Shown piece by piece: positions 8,299 to 15,377 of a DNA stretch of 37,571 nt (its first letter is position 1; every line of letters starts with the position of its first letter). Under the pieces are notes generated by a model, which searched no databases, was not told where the DNA came from, and saw only the letters and a program-made list of their open reading frames with translations. The translations under genes and the position numbers were made by a program. Source of the DNA: Alienimonas sp043951915 (GTDB lineage: Bacteria; Planctomycetota; Planctomycetia; Planctomycetales; Planctomycetaceae); assembly GCF_043951915.1 (NCBI RefSeq), contig NZ_JBINJD010000035.1:1-37571 (forward strand). The letters are read 5' to 3'.

Positions 8299-9689
8299 CG
8301 TTCTCCCCCCGCGGTGTCGGCCGGTCCGGGGGTGCCCCCCTCGGGCACGCCGGCGTCCCACCGCAGCGGGCGGAACCGCGGGCCGCCGGGGGCGTCGGTG
8401 GCGTATTCGCCGGCGACCGTCAGCGGACGGCCGCCGCTCTCGGCGAGCAGCTCCCACCAGTCGCCCCGGGCCAACCGCACGCCGGCGCCGTCCTCGTCCC
8501 GCAGCCACCACCCGTCGGCCGCGCCGCCCCCGCCGACCAGCGGCGTGACGCCGGACAGAACCCCTACAAATATTGTGCGAAACGGGCAGGCGGCCAGTTC
8601 GTCGGCCGTCTCGTCCAGCAGGCCGGCGACGCCCGTCCCCGGCGGCAGCGGCACGGGGACCGGCTCCGCCTCGCGGCCGACGACCACCGCCCGACGGGGG
8701 GCCGCGGAGGGATGAAAGGCCAACTCCATCGCCTGCACGCAGCCGTCCACGAAGGTCTCCGCAAACCCCTGCCCGCCGCCGTATCCCCCGTACGCGGAGA
8801 ACTGCACCACCTCCGCCGTCCGGCCGGTCGCGATCCCCTTCAGCCACGTGCGTCGGCCGCGAACGCGGTCCTCCTCCCACTCGATCGACCCGAGAGTCAA
8901 CCAGGCGTCATTGACTCTCTCTCCGGAGTCGATCGTCTCCCGTTCCGTCCGATTCCAACCGATCAGGGAGCGGACGTCCTCCCGCAGCCCCTCCGGCAGA
9001 CCGTCCTGGTTTTGATAAGCGACGATCAGCAACCGCAGCGAGGCGAAGCCGGCGAGCAACCGGTCCGGCCAGTCTGGGCCGCTGCCGGGGATCTCGGAGA
9101 GGGCCCGCATCCGGGCGGCGAGGCCGGGGGCCTGGGCGTCCACCAACCGGGCGGCCTGCTCCTCAAAGGGACCGGGGCCGGCGACTTCCAGTTCCGCCAG
9201 CCCCTGCCGCAAGCGGTCGTCCAGCCAGAGGGTCAGCCGATCCAGCCCGTCGGCGATCTTCCGTTCGCGGGCGGCCCGGCGTTTGGCCTGGGCTTTGGGG
9301 TCGGCCGGCTTCTTCTGCGCGGCCGCCTTGGTCGCCTTGGCCTGGGCGGTGGAGGCGCGCTTGGAAAGCCACTCCGCAACCCAGTCCGGCGGGTCGCCGG
9401 CAGGGCAGAAGGCGTCGCTGCCCGCGGCGCCGATCAGCAGGCCGAGCGCGTGCTTGCAGGGCAGCTTGCGGCTGGGGCAACTGCATTTCCACGCCGGCCC
9501 GGCCAGATCGACCCGCACCTGATACGGCGTTTTGCCGCTGCCCTGAAAGGCCCCCCACAGGGCGGCGTCGGACCGGCCGCGGTCGCTCCACTTCGCCGCC
9601 TGATTCGCCAGCTTGCGACCGTTCTTCAAACTCGCCGCGTCGGGGGAGAGCCCCTCGGCCCATTCGACGGTGAGCACGGCGGACGACAC
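8295..9689 (-). CDS. SWIM zinc-finger protein (YehQ-like)
   Basis: A 464-residue protein, first gene of the operon. The SWIM motif CxCx6CxH is intact as CSCPSRKLPCKH at residues 69-80. It binds zinc and usually mediates DNA or protein contacts. After a Lys/Ala-rich linker (about 125-150) comes a helical region and a C-terminal domain of unknown type. I place the start at the GTG at 9689 because GAGG lies 9 nt upstream and the following residues (LTVEWAEGLSPDAASLKNGR) resemble the usual N-terminus of SWIM proteins; the open frame beyond is antisense to the next gene. It is divergent from the FGE-like gene across 135 bp. Confidence 0.88.
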   Translation of the reverse strand: MSSAVLTVEWAEGLSPDAASLKNGRKLANQAAKWSDRGRSDAALWGAFQGSGKTPYQVRVDLAGPAWKCSCPSRKLPCKHALGLLIGAAGSDAFCPAGDPPDWVAEWLSKRASTAQAKATKAAAQKKPADPKAQAKRRAARERKIADGLDRLTLWLDDRLRQGLAELEVAGPGPFEEQAARLVDAQAPGLAARMRALSEIPGSGPDWPDRLLAGFASLRLLIVAYQNQDGLPEGLREDVRSLIGWNRTERETIDSGERVNDAWLTLGSIEWEEDRVRGRRTWLKGIATGRTAEVVQFSAYGGYGGGQGFAETFVDGCVQAMELAFHPSAAPRRAVVVGREAEPVPVPLPPGTGVAGLLDETADELAACPFRTIFVGVLSGVTPLVGGGGAADGWWLRDEDGAGVRLARGDWWELLAESGGRPLTVAGEYATDAPGGPRFRPLRWDAGVPEGGTPGPADTAGGER

Positions 9690-9824
9690 GGCGACGAACC
9701 TCGGTGAACGGCCGGGAACGAACGAAGTGTGCGCACGTTCAGTTGTCGTCGCAACCCCGATACGGGCAGTTTGCGAAACGAATCGGAAATTTCCTCCCCG
9801 GCCGGATCGGCCCCGAGGTCCGCC
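9690..9824. promoter_or_regulatory. divergent intergenic region of the SWIM operon and FGE-like gene
   Basis: This 135-bp gap must hold the promoters for the minus-strand operon and for the plus-strand FGE-like gene. Both genes have a purine-rich GAGG 6-9 nt before their starts. I see no convincing -35/-10 pair; a short GTGCGCAC palindrome lies near its 5' third. Assignment is by position only. Confidence 0.4.
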
Positions 9825-10874
9825 ATGAATCCGCCAGATTGCGTCTCGTGGGCCGCCCTGTCGGCCGGGGAGAAAGCGGCGTTTGGCCGGCGGTTGGCGG
9901 CGGCGTTGCCGACCGGTTTTGCCTTCGCGGACGTGGCCCGGCACGAGCTGGGCGACGTCGCCGGAGAAACCGCCCGCTTCACCGGGCCGGGCGGACGGGC
10001 GTGGGCGTTCGTCCCCGGCGGGGAGGCCCGGCTGGGGTTCGACGCCTCGACCTGGACGCCGACCGCCGCGGAGGCGGAAAGCTGGGCCCGGACCGCGGAG
10101 GACTTCGACCTCGCCCCGGACCCGGCGGCCCGGGTGGCGGAGGTCGTTACGCCGGTGCGGACCGCGGTTCTGCCGCCGCTGCTGGTCGAGGCGGCCGCGA
10201 CGGAACTGGGCTGGGAGCCGGCTGACCTCGGCGACCCCGACGTACAGGAGGCCCTCCGCTCCCTGGACGAGGCCCGCCCCGGGGCGCGGGAGATCACTGC
10301 GCACCGGGGGGACTCCGCCGTGCGGGTGCGGGCGGGGAAGGACGGCGCCCTCACGGCCCACCGGGCCGGCCCCCTCACGCCGGAGGGCCTGTCGCGGACG
10401 GTGCGGGCGGAGGGCTTCCGCTTTCCGACCGACGACGAATGGGAGCGCCTGTGCGGCGGCGGGGCGACGACCCTGTGGCGCTGGGGCGACCACGTGCCGG
10501 ACGACCGCTACCCGACCGAAGTCAGCCCCGCGGAGGCGGCGTGGCAGCGGGAATGGGCCCTCTCCGGCGGCACGCTGGAGCGGCCGGCGGAGGGTTTTCA
10601 ATCCGACTGGGACCTCCACCGCCGCCCGAACGCCCTGGGGCTGCACATCGCCGAAGACCCTTATCAGCGGGAGGTCGTTGAGGGCTCCGCCGGCGTCGTC
10701 GTCGGCACGCGGGGCGGGGACGGCGGCTGTGCGATCTGCGGCGGCGAGGGCTTCCTCGCCGGCTGGCTCCCGCTGGCGACGGCGTGGCGGGAGCCGTTTT
10801 ATTGCGGGTTCGCCGGCGACGCCGCCCCGACGATCGGCTACACCTTCGGCCGGCGGGTGTTGGAACTGGGGTGA
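9825..10874 (+). CDS. degenerate formylglycine-generating-enzyme-like protein
   Basis: A 349-residue protein. The middle has FRFPTDDEWERLCGGGATT followed by LWRWGD, the signature of the FGE-sulfatase (SUMF1/EgtB/PvdO) fold. The C-terminal part departs from the family: the usual GNVWEW box and the RGGSW/Cys-x4-Cys copper site are not seen. Instead there is RGGDGGCAICGGEGF with a CxxC pair. The N-terminal ~170 residues are unassigned. ATG 9825 has GAGG 6 nt upstream. It is divergent from the SWIM gene, so it may belong to that system. It is probably not the maturase for the sulfatase at 15-17 kb, because key residues are missing. Confidence 0.65.
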   Translation: MNPPDCVSWAALSAGEKAAFGRRLAAALPTGFAFADVARHELGDVAGETARFTGPGGRAWAFVPGGEARLGFDASTWTPTAAEAESWARTAEDFDLAPDPAARVAEVVTPVRTAVLPPLLVEAAATELGWEPADLGDPDVQEALRSLDEARPGAREITAHRGDSAVRVRAGKDGALTAHRAGPLTPEGLSRTVRAEGFRFPTDDEWERLCGGGATTLWRWGDHVPDDRYPTEVSPAEAAWQREWALSGGTLERPAEGFQSDWDLHRRPNALGLHIAEDPYQREVVEGSAGVVVGTRGGDGGCAICGGEGFLAGWLPLATAWREPFYCGFAGDAAPTIGYTFGRRVLELG

Positions 10875-10877
10875 GAT

Positions 10878-11435
10878 TTACCCCGGCCGCGGCACCTCCA
10901 AAAAGGTCGGCTTCCACTTCGTCGGGTCCTGGGGCGGCAGGTCCAGCAGGGCGACGGTGCGGGGGCTGGCCCGCCAGCAGGCGCCGGGGTTTAATAAATA
11001 CACCGTCCGGTCGCCGAAGCTCTTCCGCTCCCACGCCGGCCGGTGGGTGTGGCCGCTGAGGATCAAATCGCAGTGTTCGCCGTCGACGCCGTGCGCGGCG
11101 AAGTCGTCCTGCTCCCAGGTTGTGCCGTGCGTCATGCCGATGCGGAGGCCGTCCCGCTCTATTAACACTGGGTCGCCGTAGTGGAAGCCGCGTTCTTCGG
11201 AGAGGGCGGCGAGGAGGGCTGGGTCGCGGTCGTTGTTGCCGGGGACGAGGGACACCGGCCGGCCGTCGGCGACGCGGCTCAGGGCGTTCAAGACGCCGTG
11301 GGGGGAGTAGCGCCCGCCGCCCACGTCCCCGCAGTGGAGGAAGAGGTCCGGGGCGTGGGCGTTCAGCACGGTCAGCGCCGCGACGGTCTCCGGCACGCGG
11401 CCGTGGGTGTCCGAGAGAACGGCGAGTCGGGTCAC
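10878..11435 (-). CDS. YfcE/MJ0936-type metallophosphoesterase
   Basis: A 185-residue enzyme with the complete calcineurin-like motif series: LAVLSDTHG (DxH) at the N-terminus, LFLHCGDVG (GDxx), VPGNND (GNxD), GMTHGTTW and LSGHTHRP (GHxH). Members are dinuclear-metal phosphodiesterases that act on small phosphodiesters; the natural substrate is unclear. Length fits the short bacterial YfcE family. The start is a GTG (VTRLAVLSDTHG) chosen because the fold begins right there; no Shine-Dalgarno sequence is visible. It converges with the FGE-like gene over a 3-bp gap and is divergent from the PQQ-like gene. Confidence 0.88.
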   Translation of the reverse strand: MTRLAVLSDTHGRVPETVAALTVLNAHAPDLFLHCGDVGGGRYSPHGVLNALSRVADGRPVSLVPGNNDRDPALLAALSEERGFHYGDPVLIERDGLRIGMTHGTTWEQDDFAAHGVDGEHCDLILSGHTHRPAWERKSFGDRTVYLLNPGACWRASPRTVALLDLPPQDPTKWKPTFLEVPRPG

Positions 11436-11577
11436 GGCGGGCCGGGAATGCGGGGGGAAAGACGGCGGGGAAACGGCGGACGACGGGATGGGGCGATCCG
11501 CGGGGGCGAAGCCGGAACGGGCACAATACCCTCCCAGGCTGCCCGCCCCCTCCCCGCTCCTCCCCCCGATCGGTTCG

Positions 11578-13068
11578 ATGCTCCGACCGCGCCTCGCCCC
11601 CGTCCTCGCCGGCCTCTGCCTGCTCGGCCTGACCGCCTCGCCGGGCGCCGCCGCGGAGGGCGAGGACTGGTCCCAGTGGCGCGGCCCGGACCGCACCGGC
11701 GCCATCCCCCTGCCCGCCGACGCCCCCGCCCTGCGGACCGACGCCCCCGCCGAGGGCCTCAAGCCGACGTGGATCCGGGAGATCGACGGCGCCAGCGGCG
11801 GCTGGTCCAGCCCGGTGGTCGCCGACGGGCGGGTCTTTTTGGCGGTCGCCGGCCGGGTGAAGAAGGAGGGCGTCGAACTGCCCCCGCCGAAGTACCCCAA
11901 CCTCTCGGAGGATGAGGAGGACGACTTCGCCGAGGAGGAGTTGAACGAATACGAACGCAACCGCCGGGCGGAGGCGCTCGAGCGCCGCAAGGCCGCCTTC
12001 ACCGGCCGCGAAGTCGTGCACTGCTACGACGCCGCCACCGGCGAGACGCTGTGGACGAACGAGCGCGACGCCGCCGTCACCCGCTTTCCGCAGTCCAGCA
12101 CTCCGGCGGCGGCCGGCGGCAAATTAGTTTGCCTCGGCGGGGACCGCGTCATGCGGGCGCTGGATCTCAAAACCGGCGAAAAGGCGTGGGAAACGACCCT
12201 GCCGGGCGAGGTGGACGGGGAGCAGATCTCCTCCTCCCCCGCCGTGCTGGAAGACGGCGAGGGCGGCGGCACGATCGTCGTTCTGGCCGACGGTCTCTAC
12301 GCCGTGAACCTCGCCGACGGCGCCCTCCTGTGGGAGAACGCGGACCTCGGCGGCCGCGACTCCAGCCCGGCGATCTGGAACGGGTTGGCGATCGTCAACG
12401 TCAACGGCGGCGCGACCGTCGCCGCGGACCTCGCCGACGGCGCCGAGGCGTGGCGGCTGGAGGAGACCGGCGCCTCCCGCTCCTCGCCGGTGGTCACGAC
12501 CGCCGCCGGCGAGCCCCGCCTGCTGACCTTCGGCGGCAGCCGCAAGGGCGGCCTGCGCTGCTACGCCCTGCACGGCGCCGAGGAGCCCGAACTGCGGTGG
12601 GCCTATCAAAAACTCTCCGACCCCGGCGCCACGCCGGTCGTCGCCGGCGGCCTCGTGCTCGCCCCCGGCGACCGCCGGTTGGACTGCGTGAGCCTCGAAG
12701 ACGGTGCCGGCCTGTGGACCGCCCGGCTGGACCTCGCCAAGCCGCGTTATACGTCCCCCGCAGCCCTCGTCACGCCGGACGGCGGCGTCGGCCTCTATAC
12801 GTTCGGCCGCCTACTGGCCTTCGACCTGACCGGCGAGGACTTCCGCCCCCGCTACGACCTCTCCGTCGGCCCGGACGGCCTGGCGAAAACGGAGGATCAA
12901 TGGCGGGAGGAATTGAACGTGGAACTCGGCGACCCGGAGGGCGTGGCGAAGTACGACCGGGAGATCACCCGCGTCGGCCTGCTGGACTGCGCCAGCCCGG
13001 CCGTCGACGAGGGCCGCGTATACCTCCGCCTCCGCAAGCACCTCGTCTGCTACGACCTGACGAAGTGA
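11578..13068 (+). CDS. secreted PQQ-like beta-propeller protein
   Basis: A 496-residue protein with a signal peptide (LAPVLAGLCLLGLTASPGAAA) and the planctomycete hallmark DWSQWRGPDRTG just after it. Repeated blades follow: YDAATGETLWTNE, LDLKTGEKAWETT, VNLADGALLWEN, VSLEDGAGLWTAR. These are PQQ-like (quinoprotein) WD-type repeats. A very acidic insertion (SEDEEDDFAEEELNEYERN) interrupts the first blades. Such proteins are common in planctomycetes and are of unknown role; some resemble BamB scaffolds. No PQQ-dehydrogenase catalytic residues are evident. ATG 11578 is the only start giving the signal peptide at the N-terminus. Confidence 0.88.
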   Translation: MLRPRLAPVLAGLCLLGLTASPGAAAEGEDWSQWRGPDRTGAIPLPADAPALRTDAPAEGLKPTWIREIDGASGGWSSPVVADGRVFLAVAGRVKKEGVELPPPKYPNLSEDEEDDFAEEELNEYERNRRAEALERRKAAFTGREVVHCYDAATGETLWTNERDAAVTRFPQSSTPAAAGGKLVCLGGDRVMRALDLKTGEKAWETTLPGEVDGEQISSSPAVLEDGEGGGTIVVLADGLYAVNLADGALLWENADLGGRDSSPAIWNGLAIVNVNGGATVAADLADGAEAWRLEETGASRSSPVVTTAAGEPRLLTFGGSRKGGLRCYALHGAEEPELRWAYQKLSDPGATPVVAGGLVLAPGDRRLDCVSLEDGAGLWTARLDLAKPRYTSPAALVTPDGGVGLYTFGRLLAFDLTGEDFRPRYDLSVGPDGLAKTEDQWREELNVELGDPEGVAKYDREITRVGLLDCASPAVDEGRVYLRLRKHLVCYDLTK

Positions 13069-13083
13069 GGGCGAGAAATTAAA

Positions 13084-13257
13084 CTCCCCTCGCCCCCCTT
13101 TTGGGGGAGAGGGGTCGGGGGTGAGGGGGCGGTGACTTCCGCACGCTCAATACCGGTTTGCTTCACTCTCTGACGGTCTGTCACCGCAGAGAGCGGGAGC
13201 GGGCGAACCGTGCGCTCACCCTCACCCCCGGCCCCTCTCCCTCAAGGGAAAGGGGAG
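13084..13257. repeat. inverted pair of CCCTCACCCC-type intergenic repeats
   Basis: A unit at 13084-13127 with a C5-TTTT-G5 hairpin and GGGGTGAGGG is answered by an inverted, diverged unit at 13219-13257 (CCCTCACCCCC, then CCCTCTCCCTCAAGGG). Similar elements are scattered in many GC-rich genomes. They fill the 202-bp gap between the convergent PQQ-like and TPR genes and could terminate both. Nothing else is seen in this gap. Confidence 0.65.
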
Positions 13258-13270
13258 AACACGACGTTCG

Positions 13271-13885
13271 TTACCGCCGCACGTCCGCCGACGTTTTGAC
13301 GGTCCAGTCCTTCCGCTTCGCCGCGGCGGCGGTCTGGGCCGCCTGTCGGAGGCGGCCGGTGCGGGCCTGGAGGTCGGCGAGGTTCGCCAGGGCGATCGCG
13401 TGGTTCGGGTCGACGGCGAGCGCCGTCCGCAGCGCCCGTTCGGCGCCGGCCGGGTCGCCGGTGCGGTTCAACACGTAGGCGACCTCCACGTGCGGCCGCG
13501 GGTCGCCGGGGCGGGCCGTCGCCCAGCGGGCGGTCAGGTCGCGGGCCAACTGCGGGCGGCCGGTGTTCAGATACAGCTCGGCCAGCTTGTGAACGGTCGG
13601 CTGGTGGTCCGGGTCGAGGGCCAGCGTCTGCTTGTAGAGAGTCTCCGCCGGCCCGGGGCCGCGGAGCCGCTGCGTGGCGGCGGCGAGGTTGTGGCGGTAA
13701 TCGGCCTCGGCGGGGTCGTCGAGGGCCGCCCGCCGGAACTCCTCCGCGGCGGCGGCGGTCCGTCCCTGGGCGTACAGGGCCTTGCCCCGCATGTTCGCCC
13801 GATGCCCGGCGAGTTGATGACAGCCCGAGAGCGCCGCCGCCAGCGCGGCGCTCCCCAGAACGGCAACGGTCGTTCGCCCGAGCAT
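13271..13885 (-). CDS. TPR-repeat lipoprotein
   Basis: A 204-residue protein with a lipoprotein signal (LGSAALAAALSGCHQL, lipobox LSGC) and about five tetratricopeptide-like repeats, for example AEEFRRAALDDPAEADYRHN, ETLYKQTLALDPDHQPTVHK and ERALRTALAVDPNHAIALAN. The repeats form a protein-binding solenoid, probably periplasmic and membrane-anchored. The ATG at 13885 is fixed by the signal peptide. A perfect 20-bp palindrome sits 13-32 bp upstream of the start. It is divergent from the secretin-N-like gene; a functional link is not shown. Confidence 0.85.
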   Translation of the reverse strand: MLGRTTVAVLGSAALAAALSGCHQLAGHRANMRGKALYAQGRTAAAAEEFRRAALDDPAEADYRHNLAAATQRLRGPGPAETLYKQTLALDPDHQPTVHKLAELYLNTGRPQLARDLTARWATARPGDPRPHVEVAYVLNRTGDPAGAERALRTALAVDPNHAIALANLADLQARTGRLRQAAQTAAAAKRKDWTVKTSADVRR

Positions 13886-13897
13886 CCGCGGGGGATA

Positions 13898-13917
13898 GCG
13901 GTTCGCGCGCGAACCGC
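13898..13917. promoter_or_regulatory. perfect 20-bp palindrome, candidate operator
   Basis: GCGGTTCGCGCGCGAACCGC is identical to its reverse complement. It lies in the 153-bp divergent gap between the TPR lipoprotein (start at 13885) and the secreted gene starting at 14039. Its position just ahead of one start suggests a dimeric regulator site or a mRNA leader hairpin. Confidence 0.5.
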
Positions 13918-14038
13918 CAAGGCGAACCCGGGCCGTCGAGTCGCCCCGGCGGCCTGAACCGTCCCCTCCCGACAGGTCCCGGCGGCCGCTAGGCTGGTCG
14001 ACCTCCCCTCTTCGTGCCGCGTTCGCCGGACCGACGCC

Positions 14039-15349
14039 ATGTTCGCTCGCCCCCTCGCCGGCGCCCTCGCGGCGGCGGTTCTTCAGTTCGCCGCACTCCC
14101 CGCCGCCGGGCAGGAGGGCGCCTCCCCCGGTTCCCCGATCGAGGCCGAAGCGACGACCTCGGAGGTGGAGGACGGCATCATCGGGCAGCGGGCCGTGCGG
14201 ACGGAGGCGGAGGCGAAGCTCGAGGAACTGCTGGGCCGCCGGGCGGCGGACGTGCTGCCGGAGGGCGAGCCGATCGCCCGGCGGGGCGACAGCCTCGCCG
14301 AGGCCCTGGAGCAGTTCGGCGAACGGACCGACCTGCCGATCTTCCTCGACCGCCCGCGGCTGGAACGCGAGGGGCTGGACCTGCGGGACGTGATCCTCGG
14401 CGACCAGCCGGCGGTGCCGTCCGCCGTGCCGATCACCGTCCGCCGGGCCCTCGGCCTGCTGCTGGAAAGCGTGCAGGACGTCCCGCTGACGGCGATCAAC
14501 GACGGCGGCCTGCTGCGCGTCACCACGGAGGACTACGCCGAGGATCGCCTCGTCACCCGCGTCTACGACGTGCGGGACCTGGTGCGGTTTCGCTCCACCC
14601 GGGCCGCCAGCGCCGGCCTGCTGCTGGACGCCTACGCCCCCACCCCGCTGCCCGGCGGGATGGGCGGAGGAATGGGCGGCCAAGGCGGAATGAGCGGCGG
14701 AATGGGGGGCGGATTCGGCGGCGGGATGGGCGGCGGCCGCGGCGCCGGCGGGTTCGGCGGGGGGGCGTTCAACCTGCCGGCCCTTCCCCCGGGCGTCGCC
14801 GGCCCGGCGGCGCTGAGCGTGCCGACGCTGGGGGCGGTCCAGTTCGGGACCGGACAGGCCGCGGTCACCGCCGCCGACCGGGCCGCCGCCGAGTGGGAGG
14901 CCCGGCTGAAGTTCTTCGAAAAACGCCTCGAGCTGCTTCCCGGCGACCCGCAGGACGCCGTCTACGGCTACGACTTCCAACCGCTGATCGACCTGATCCA
15001 GACCACCACCGGCGGCCTCGACGCCGGCGGCGGCTGGGAGGAGATCGACGGCGAGGGCGGCAGCCTGGAAGCGCTGGCGACCGGCCCCGCCGGCACCGGC
15101 CGGGCGGCGCTGGTGATCCGCCAGACCGACGCGGTGCACCGCCAGATCGTGGAACTGTTCGCCGACCTCCGCACCCTCCCCGGCGAGAAACTCGACCTCG
15201 CCGCGATCGCCGCCCAACGCCAAGCCGAGGAGGCCGCCGACCGCCCGGACGTGGCCGACCCCGTTGTTGATGAGGCCGACGGCCCGCCGGCCCTCGACGT
15301 GGACCCGCCGGCCCTCGAAGTGGACGTGGAAGCGGACATCGCAGAATAG
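14039..15349 (+). CDS. secreted protein with secretin-N/STN-like domain and Gly/Met-rich linker
   Basis: A 436-residue protein with a signal peptide ending near LPAAGQ. Residues ~80-170 (LAEALEQFGERTDLPIFLDR, VPITVRRALGLLLES, LLRVTTEDYAEDRLVTRVYDV) resemble the STN/secretin N-domain. A glycine/methionine-rich stretch (MGGGMGGQGGMSGG and on, ~202-240) follows, then a second, shorter repeat of the domain ending VYGYDFQPLIDLIQTTTGG and RQTDAVHRQIVELFADLR. No secretin barrel is present. Such secreted proteins are typical of planctomycetes and unassigned. A binding role in the periplasm or at the outer membrane is my inference. Confidence 0.75.
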   Translation: MFARPLAGALAAAVLQFAALPAAGQEGASPGSPIEAEATTSEVEDGIIGQRAVRTEAEAKLEELLGRRAADVLPEGEPIARRGDSLAEALEQFGERTDLPIFLDRPRLEREGLDLRDVILGDQPAVPSAVPITVRRALGLLLESVQDVPLTAINDGGLLRVTTEDYAEDRLVTRVYDVRDLVRFRSTRAASAGLLLDAYAPTPLPGGMGGGMGGQGGMSGGMGGGFGGGMGGGRGAGGFGGGAFNLPALPPGVAGPAALSVPTLGAVQFGTGQAAVTAADRAAAEWEARLKFFEKRLELLPGDPQDAVYGYDFQPLIDLIQTTTGGLDAGGGWEEIDGEGGSLEALATGPAGTGRAALVIRQTDAVHRQIVELFADLRTLPGEKLDLAAIAAQRQAEEAADRPDVADPVVDEADGPPALDVDPPALEVDVEADIAE

Positions 15350-15351
15350 GG

Positions 15352-15368
15352 CGCCCGCCCGGCGGGCG
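15352..15368. terminator. hairpin between convergent genes
   Basis: CGCCCGCC and GGCGGGCG form a GC stem with a minimal loop in the 28-bp gap between two converging stops. GAAAA follows on the plus strand. It could serve as a bidirectional terminator, although there is no long T-tract. Confidence 0.5.
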
Positions 15369-15377
15369 GAAAACGCG

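Noticed and set aside
6562..8715. Long plus-strand open frames of 560-717 codons opposite DUF5691
   Set aside because: Arg/Gly/Pro-rich translation without domain features; they are antisense shadows caused by high G+C, while the minus strand has a clear family and coupled starts.
9825..10874. Functional formylglycine-generating enzyme for the sulfatase at 15.4-16.9 kb
   Set aside because: The canonical catalytic cysteine segment is not present and it is divergent from a different operon.
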